Shown here piece by piece: positions 6,977 to 11,527 of a stretch of 11,527 bases of DNA (position 1 is its first letter; every line of letters starts with the position of its first letter). The stretch spans positions 7,131-18,657 of the forward strand of contig QHVY01000130.1 of the NCBI GenBank assembly GCA_003223695.1. The letters are read 5' to 3'. The translations under genes and the position numbers were made by a program. Source of the stretch: Acidobacteriota bacterium. Lineage in GTDB: Bacteria > Acidobacteriota > Thermoanaerobaculia > Gp7-AA8. Under the pieces are notes generated by a model, which searched no databases, had not been told where the DNA came from, and was given only the letters and a program-made list of their open reading frames with translations.

Positions 6977-7574
6977 ATGCCAAAAATCCGCTTCGCTCCG
7001 GAGGGGTGGCTCTTCATCATCCCGGCGATCATCGTCACCGCGGTGGCGCTGCTCCTCCAGTGGTGGACCGCGGCGATCGTCTTCGGATTTCTCACGCTGT
7101 TCCTCTTCAACTTTTTTCGCGACCCGCAGCGCGTTGGATCTCAGCGGCACGTGGACATCCTCTCACCCGCCGACGGAACCGTGGTGCAGAAGCATCTTCA
7201 TGTCGGTGTTCGACGTGCATGTCAATCGCGCGCCGATCACCGGCCGGATCGTCCACTACCGCTACAATCCAGGCAAAAAGATCGCCGCGTTCGCGGAGAA
7301 ATCATCAAGCGAGAACGAGCAGAATCTCGTGGTCATCGATGACGGCCGCGGAGGCAGGATCGCATTCAAACAAATCGCCGGGCTGCTGGCGAGACGAATC
7401 GTATTCGACAAAAAAGAAGGCGACGAGGTGGTCCGCGGCGAGCGCGTGGGCATGATCAAATTCGGCTCTCGCGTGGACGTGTTCTTTCCTTCCACCGCGG
7501 CGATCAAAGTCGACATGCGCGATAAGGTGAAGGTCGGCCTGACGATCATCGGCGAAATCGAGGAGCGCGCGTGA
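6977..7574 (+). pseudogene. psd: Phosphatidylserine decarboxylase proenzyme, frameshifted
   Basis: Psd converts phosphatidylserine to phosphatidylethanolamine in the inner membrane, using a pyruvoyl group made by self-cleavage. The first part (6977-7189) reads MPKIRFAPEGWLF, two membrane segments, NFFRDPQR and LSPADGTVVQ. The rest is one frame later, from about 7191: SIFMSVFDVHVNRAP, YNPGKKIAAF, QIAGLLARRIV, and GMIKFGSRVD, whose Ser is the expected self-cleavage and pyruvoyl site. Small-type Psd proteins normally have some 15-20 residues between PADG-VV and IFM-VFDVHVNR; here they are absent, so a deletion of about 55-60 bases (2 modulo 3) plus the frame change would explain it. All motifs outside the lesion are intact, so this is either a very recent mutation or an assembly error. 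Its stop overlaps the pssA start (GTGA). The ribosome binding site is poor: GAGG is too close to the ATG. Confidence 0.85.
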
Positions 7575-8380
7575 AGCGTCCCGACGTGCGAAAAAATCTT
7601 CGCCGCGGCGTGTACGTGATCCCAACGTCGTTCACCGTTCTCAATCTCTTCTTCGGCTTTCGCTCGATCGTCAACAGCACGCGCGGAATCGGAGCAATGG
7701 TCGATGGCCGCAGCGATCTGGCGATTCATTTTTTCGAAGTGGCTTGCTTGTCGCTTTTCTTCGCTGCGATCTTCGATACGTTCGACGGTCTCCTTGCGCG
7801 GCAGTTGGGGGCGACCAGCGAGTTCGGCAAGGAGTACGACTCGCTCGCTGATGTGGTGACGTTCGGCACCGCCCCCGCCGTCCTCGTCTACGCCTGGGGC
7901 CTCCAGGTCCTCGGCAACCTCGGCGGTGCGATCGCGTTTCTGTTTCTCGTCAGCGTTTCCCTTCGCCTCGCCCGATTCAACGTGATGACGGGAAAAACTG
8001 ATTACCGCTACTTCGTCGGCCTTCCCAGTCCCGCCGGTGCGCTCACGCTCGCATCGATCATCTACTACGCTCCGGCGCCGGTGCACGACGAGCGATTCGG
8101 GATGATCATGCTGCTGGTGACTGCGGCGGTGGCGTTTGCCATGGTGTCGCCAATCCGTTATCGCAGCCAGAAAGGCATGAATCTGCAGAAGGAGCGCTCG
8201 CTGATGTATATCGTTGTGCTCGCGCTGATCCTGGGTATCTTCACCAAGTGGCCGCGCGAGTTTCTGTTCATCGGCGCGATCTGCTATCTCGCGTCGGGGC
8301 CGCTTGTGCGGCTATGGTCGATCGCTTTTCCGTCGCGAAAGACCCCGGAGGAGCTGCTCCAGCCGGCGGAGACGCATTGA
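7571..8380 (+). CDS. pssA: CDP-diacylglycerol-serine O-phosphatidyltransferase
   Basis: PssA makes phosphatidylserine from CDP-diacylglycerol and serine, the substrate for Psd. The 269-residue product begins KRPDVRKNLRRGVYVIPTSF and has several membrane segments. The CDP-alcohol phosphatidyltransferase motif is complete: FDGLLAR, then eight residues, G, three, D, three, D (DG-x2-AR-x8-G-x3-D-x3-D, reading through EYDSLADVVTFG). The following LRLARFNV and FVGLPSPAGA are typical of the PssA subfamily rather than PgsA, and so is the position after psd. The start is the GTG at 7571, overlapping the psd stop as GTGA, so it is likely translationally coupled. With psd broken, an intact pssA raises the question of whether phosphatidylserine accumulates or another decarboxylase exists. 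Confidence 0.92.
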   Translation: MKRPDVRKNLRRGVYVIPTSFTVLNLFFGFRSIVNSTRGIGAMVDGRSDLAIHFFEVACLSLFFAAIFDTFDGLLARQLGATSEFGKEYDSLADVVTFGTAPAVLVYAWGLQVLGNLGGAIAFLFLVSVSLRLARFNVMTGKTDYRYFVGLPSPAGALTLASIIYYAPAPVHDERFGMIMLLVTAAVAFAMVSPIRYRSQKGMNLQKERSLMYIVVLALILGIFTKWPREFLFIGAICYLASGPLVRLWSIAFPSRKTPEELLQPAETH

Positions 8381-9369
8381 AGTCGAGTACCGGTTACCGC
8401 ATTGGGATCGTCAATCCGCTGACGCTCGTCGGAAACGAGATCAAGACCATTCTGCGCGACCGTTCGTTTCCATTCGCGAAAGTGTCGCTGCTGGACAGCA
8501 CAGGAAAAGCCGCTGGAGCGCTGACGGAAGTGGACGAAGAGCCGGCGGTCGTCGCCGCGGTTTCCGATGACGAGTTGGAGGACCTCGATCTCGTTTTTTT
8601 CTGCGGGCCGCCTTCGGGCAATCGAGAATGGATCGATCACTACCGCGACGATCGGTTCGTAGTCATCGATGTATCGCAGCCGTCAACCATTGAGAGCGGC
8701 AAGCTCGCCGTAGCCGGGATCAACCTCGACGCGATCACCGGGAAGGACACGCTGTTGATCTCGCCGCATCCGGTGGCCATTCCGATTGCCCTGATCCTTC
8801 ATCAAATTCAAATGTTGAGCGCGATTGAGCTCTGCACCGCAACGGTTGTGCAGCCTGCGTCAGAATTCGAGCAGGTCGGTGTCGAAGAGCTCGCACAGCA
8901 AGCGATCAGTGTTTTGAATGTGCGAAGCGTTACGAAAGAAGTCTTCGATCGCCAGCTCGCGTTCAATCTCTATCCAGCGCTCGAACGCAATGAGGAGTTC
9001 ATCGTCGAGCAGATTCGAGCTCTCACCGAGCCCGACGCGCAGTTCGCACTGTTGATTACACAAGGGACGATTTTTCATGCCCACACGTTCTCGCTTTTCA
9101 CGAAGACGCGGGACGATCTGAGCGTCGATCAAATCGTGTCGCGTCTGAGGGAGAATCCGGCGATCGTGCTCCCCGAGGGCGACCAGTCATTCGGCACGAC
9201 CGACGCCGCCGGCAAAGACGAGGTGCTCGTCGCCGAGGTGCGGCGCGATCCGACGATTCGGGGCGGATTCTGGGTGTGGGCCGTCTGCGATAATCTGCGC
9301 CGCAGCTCAGCGCTCAACGCCGTGCTCGTCGCCGAAAAAGTTCTCTTCGGCAATTCGAAGGTGATGTGA
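8377..9369 (+). CDS. Aspartate-semialdehyde dehydrogenase-like (USG-1-type) protein lacking the active-site Cys
   Basis: The 330-residue product has the fold signature of the Asd family: an N-terminal nucleotide domain (YRIGIVNPLTLVGNE, FFCGPPSGN, VVIDVSQPS) and a C-terminal dimerisation domain (ERNEEFIVEQIRAL, and VWAVCDNLRRSSALNAVLVAE, close to the family's DNLRKGAALNAVQIAE). The catalytic stretch, normally NPNCST, reads SPHPVA (residues 129-134), so Pro132 sits where the nucleophilic Cys should be. The later active-site region reads GTIFHAHTF, without the usual RVPV-GH pattern. It is thus unlikely to make aspartate semialdehyde, and fits the inactive paralogues called USG-1. The role is unknown. 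The TTG at 8377 is chosen as start: GGAGA lies 4 bases upstream and it overlaps the pssA stop as TTGA; the frame is open upstream, but only as overlap with pssA. Confidence 0.8.
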   Translation: MKSSTGYRIGIVNPLTLVGNEIKTILRDRSFPFAKVSLLDSTGKAAGALTEVDEEPAVVAAVSDDELEDLDLVFFCGPPSGNREWIDHYRDDRFVVIDVSQPSTIESGKLAVAGINLDAITGKDTLLISPHPVAIPIALILHQIQMLSAIELCTATVVQPASEFEQVGVEELAQQAISVLNVRSVTKEVFDRQLAFNLYPALERNEEFIVEQIRALTEPDAQFALLITQGTIFHAHTFSLFTKTRDDLSVDQIVSRLRENPAIVLPEGDQSFGTTDAAGKDEVLVAEVRRDPTIRGGFWVWAVCDNLRRSSALNAVLVAEKVLFGNSKVM

Positions 9370-9854
9370 TGCAGGATTTTTATGAACCGAAAGTGGGCGA
9401 TGTCGCGCCCGATTTTCAGTTGCCCTCGACCCATGGCAAAGATGTCACGCTGAAGGAGCTTCGCGGCAAAGACGTGATTCTCTACTTTTATCCGAAAGAC
9501 GACACGCCAGGCTGCACAGCGGAAGCGTGCAGCTTTCGCGATCTCGAAGGTGACCTTTCCAAAGCTGGCGCCGTGATCCTCGGCGTCTCTACGGATCCGC
9601 TGCCGAGTCATGAGAAGTTCCGCGACAAGTACAGGCTCAACTTTCCACTGCTGTCGGACCAGACCGCGGATGTGGCGAAAATGTACGGCGCATGGAAAGA
9701 GAAAAACCTGTATGGCCGCCGGTCATGGGGCGTCGCTCGAACGACCTACTGGATCGGCCCGGACGGCAGGATCAAAAAAGTCTACAAGAAGGTCGACGCG
9801 CCGAAACACGCGGACGAGATTCTCGCGGACATGCGCACGGCGCGGAAAAAGTAG
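9369..9854 (+). CDS. bcp: Peroxiredoxin Q / bacterioferritin comigratory protein
   Basis: This 161-residue thiol peroxidase reduces hydrogen peroxide and organic peroxides with thioredoxin as donor. It has the AhpC/TSA domain start VGDVAPDFQLPST, the motif PKDDTPGCTAEAC with peroxidatic Cys49 (PxxxTxxC), and resolving Cys54 five residues later, as in atypical 2-Cys peroxiredoxin Q. It continues with GVSTDPLPSHEKFRDKY, FPLLSD and RTTYWIGPDGRI. The length is normal for the family. The ATG at 9369 overlaps the preceding stop (TGATG), with GAAGGTG upstream; a GTG at 9366 would add one residue. It is the last gene of the psd-pssA-Asd-like-bcp run. Its TAG stop is part of a dyad element. Confidence 0.95.
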   Translation: MQDFYEPKVGDVAPDFQLPSTHGKDVTLKELRGKDVILYFYPKDDTPGCTAEACSFRDLEGDLSKAGAVILGVSTDPLPSHEKFRDKYRLNFPLLSDQTADVAKMYGAWKEKNLYGRRSWGVARTTYWIGPDGRIKKVYKKVDAPKHADEILADMRTARKK

Positions 9855-9910
9855 GGCACGGCTGCGCCGTGCCGATCTCCGGAATTCGGTCGGGCGCGGC
9901 CCGACCCTAC
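9851..9910. repeat. Twin-hairpin dyad element between convergent genes; supplies both stop codons
   Basis: The outer arms are GTAGGG (9851-9856) and CCCTAC (9905-9910). Inside are two perfect 8-bp hairpins, GGCACGGC-TGC-GCCGTGCC (9855-9873) and GGTCGGGC-GCG-GCCCGACC (9888-9906), separated by 14 bases with TCCGGA. The TAG in each outer arm is the stop codon of bcp (9852-9854) and of the aminotransferase on the minus strand (9909-9907). It may act as a bidirectional transcription terminator, though no T-tracts are present. Confidence 0.85.
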
Positions 9911-11067
9911 ACCCTCGCAACCCGAAACGCCCGAATCCGCCCGCACGCCTCCTCGAGCGCCTCGAAATCTTTCGCGTAGCAGAAGCGCAGCATTCGCTTC
10001 CCCGCCTCGGAAACGTAGAATGCGGATCCGGGAACGGACGCGACGCGGGCATTGTCGAGAAGCGACTGCGCGGCCTCGCGATCATTGCGGAACTCGTCAG
10101 GAATCTGGGCGAGCATGTAGTACGAGCCTTGCGGAAGCGACGGTCGGAACCCCGCCTCCTCTAGCGCGGACGCGAGAACGTCACGCTTCTTCTGATAGTC
10201 GGCAGCCAGGTTGCGGTAGTACTCGTCGGAAACTTCGAGTGCGCGAGCGACGCCCCACTGCAGCGGCGTCGGCGCGCAGATGGCGAAGAGATCGTTCATC
10301 AATCCGATCGGCCCCGCCACGCGCGGATCGGCGACTGCGTAGCCGATGCGCCAGCCGGTGATCGAAAACGTTTTTGAGAATCCGCTGATCGTCACGGTGA
10401 TGTCGCGGCACGACGGAATCGAGGCGATCGACACGTGCTTGCGCCCGTCGTAGACGATGTATTCGTAGATCTCGTCCGTGAACACCCATGCGCCGAACTC
10501 ACGGCAGAGTGCGCCGATTTTCTCGAGCTCTTCACGCGTGAACATTTTTCCCGACGGATTGGATGGCGTGCAGATGACGATCGCTTTCGTTTTCGGCGTG
10601 AACGCCGCGCGCAACTCATCGAAATCGATCGACCAGTCGGGCGCATGCAGCGTCACGAATCTCGGCACGAAGCCGAGGACGGAGAGCGTGTTGAGGTGAT
10701 AGCCGTAGTACGGCTCGAAAAGGATGACCTCATCGCCGGCGTTCAGCGTGGCCATCGCCGCGTTGAGAAAGGCGCCGCTCGAGCCGACTGTCACCACGAT
10801 CTCTTTCGCCGGATCGGCTTTCAATCCGTTGTAGTGCTCGAGTTTTTTCGCGATCCGTTCGCGCAAAAGATCGATGCCTTCGAATTTCGAATACGTCGCT
10901 TTGTTCGAGGCGATCGCATCGCATGCGCCTTCCACGAGCTCGGGAATCGTGGGCAGATCGCAAATGCCCTGGCCGAGGTTGATGCCGCCGACGGCGTCGC
11001 ATTCGCGAGACATACGGCGGATGTCCGATTGCACGAGGCCACGCAGGCGGTCGCTGATCTGGTTCAT
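9907..11067 (-). CDS. Class I/II pyridoxal-phosphate aminotransferase
   Basis: This 386-residue fold-type I aminotransferase of the AspB/kynurenine aminotransferase-like group contains INLGQGICDLP, VTVGSSGAFLNAAMATL (cofactor phosphate region), FEPYYGYH, ICTPSNPSGK, VFTDEIYEYIVY, and SGFSKTFSITGWRIGY with the Schiff-base Lys232. Near the C-terminus MLRFCYAK carries the Arg expected to bind the substrate carboxylate. The amino donor and acceptor cannot be deduced. The ATG at 11067 overlaps the stop of the upstream ComB-like gene (ATGA). There is no Shine-Dalgarno before it, so translational coupling is likely. Longer frames upstream are antisense or frame shadows of the ComB-like gene. The stop codon lies in the dyad element shared with bcp. 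Confidence 0.92.
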   Translation of the reverse strand: MNQISDRLRGLVQSDIRRMSRECDAVGGINLGQGICDLPTIPELVEGACDAIASNKATYSKFEGIDLLRERIAKKLEHYNGLKADPAKEIVVTVGSSGAFLNAAMATLNAGDEVILFEPYYGYHLNTLSVLGFVPRFVTLHAPDWSIDFDELRAAFTPKTKAIVICTPSNPSGKMFTREELEKIGALCREFGAWVFTDEIYEYIVYDGRKHVSIASIPSCRDITVTISGFSKTFSITGWRIGYAVADPRVAGPIGLMNDLFAICAPTPLQWGVARALEVSDEYYRNLAADYQKKRDVLASALEEAGFRPSLPQGSYYMLAQIPDEFRNDREAAQSLLDNARVASVPGSAFYVSEAGKRMLRFCYAKDFEALEEACGRIRAFRVARV

Positions 11068-11527
11068 AGATTGGCTAGTGTAAACGCATTCCGTTCGAGC
11101 AGTGGAATAGCCCGGTCGGCGTCGAGCTCTGCGGCGATGTCGATGTCGTCCGGATAGCCGGCATCGATCAGTTCGCGTCCGGAGGGGCAGTGCGAAAGGA
11201 TCGCGTGAAGGGTGTGCCGCAGTCGCTCGAAGGCAGCTGCGGCCGCTTCGGCTTCGGCGGATCGATTTCCTACCATGCGGCTGATGATCGCGCCCGCGCC
11301 GAGCCAGTCCTCGATCGCGAAACGGATCGTACCGTCGTGCCACCGCTCGCCGGCTGCGATCACCGCGACATCACGCTTCTGCTTCGATGCCCAACTCGCG
11401 ACTGCAGCCGCATTGCGCAGACAGCCGATGACGACCGCGGCGGCATCGAGCTCTCGCGCGACAAACGCGAGCGTCGAGCCGTTCGGCGAGGGAAGTACCA
11501 GCCTCGAGCCGCGCGGGATGTTCCTGA
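11064..11527 (-). CDS. ComB-like 2-phosphosulfolactate phosphatase, 3' part
   Basis: The frame is open to the window edge on the minus strand, so the N-terminal part is missing. The visible 153 residues include LVLPSPNGSTLAFVARELDA, VVIGCLRNAAAVASWA, VAVIAAGERWHDGTIRFAIEDWLGAGAII and CPSGRELIDAGYPDDIDIAAELD. These are the conserved blocks of the ComB family, the phosphatase that releases sulfolactate from 2-phosphosulfolactate in coenzyme M synthesis in archaea. In bacteria the family is common without coenzyme M, and its substrate there is often unknown. It overlaps the aminotransferase start by four bases (ATGA), so the two are probably co-transcribed and may act in one pathway. The specific function is inferred from the family only. 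Confidence 0.85.
   Translation of the reverse strand, partial: RNIPRGSRLVLPSPNGSTLAFVARELDAAAVVIGCLRNAAAVASWASKQKRDVAVIAAGERWHDGTIRFAIEDWLGAGAIISRMVGNRSAEAEAAAAAFERLRHTLHAILSHCPSGRELIDAGYPDDIDIAAELDADRAIPLLERNAFTLANL

Noticed and set aside
7181..7205. Programmed ribosomal frameshift in psd
   Set aside because: There is no slippery heptamer at the junction and family residues are missing as well, which a frameshift alone cannot restore.
7262..8086. 274-codon open frame on the minus strand
   Set aside because: It is antisense to psd and pssA, and the translation is a charged, repetitive product typical of GC-rich shadow frames.
8248..8376. Longer start for the Asd-like gene
   Set aside because: The extra residues are out-of-frame pssA sequence; family homology begins at YRIGIVN just after the TTG at 8377.

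Overview
The window looks like a chromosomal segment of a GC-rich, Gram-negative-type bacterium. Acidobacteriota is the best guess. The grounds are the Ser/Thr kinase-TolB-like-TPR protein, the small-type psd next to pssA, the peroxiredoxin Q and Asd-like genes, and the dense packing with short dyad repeats. This is inferred from gene content only. No rRNA, tRNA, CRISPR array, transposase, integrase or phage gene was seen. Most genes are housekeeping or envelope genes, and the unusual material lies in broken or altered genes and in short structured repeats.

Layout. (1) Bases 2-1966 (+): the 3' part of a polytopic membrane protein with a spermidine-synthase-like domain. Its end overlaps, tail to tail, the end of (2), an operon on the minus strand: an ArnT-type glycosyltransferase (6457-5000), a PAP2 lipid phosphatase (5016-4135) and a membrane Ser/Thr kinase with TolB-like and TPR regions (about 4138-1931). 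All three genes overlap. (3) Bases 6458-6976: a divergent control region, a small DUF465 gene with a strong ribosome binding site, a rho-independent terminator, and a 39-base AT-rich inverted repeat. (4) Bases 6977-9854 (+): psd (frameshifted) - pssA - an Asd/USG-1-like gene without the catalytic Cys - peroxiredoxin Q, with overlapping starts and stops. (5) Bases 9907-11527 (-): a ComB-like 2-phosphosulfolactate phosphatase (partial) coupled by ATGA to a class I/II aminotransferase.

The psd-pssA pair is the phosphatidylethanolamine route, CDP-diacylglycerol to phosphatidylserine to phosphatidylethanolamine. The glycosyltransferase and PAP2 pair suggests polyprenyl-phosphate sugar transfer and lipid-phosphate recycling at the envelope.

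The most notable signal is a set of three 54-60 base twin-hairpin elements, each an imperfect inverted duplication. One is embedded in frame in the glycosyltransferase and one in the PAP2 gene. The third lies between convergent genes and supplies the stop codons of both. Other points worth checking are the psd lesion, a kinase with no standard start codon that appears to lack the helix G segment, the Asd-like protein with Pro in place of the active-site Cys, and the large AT-rich inverted repeat.
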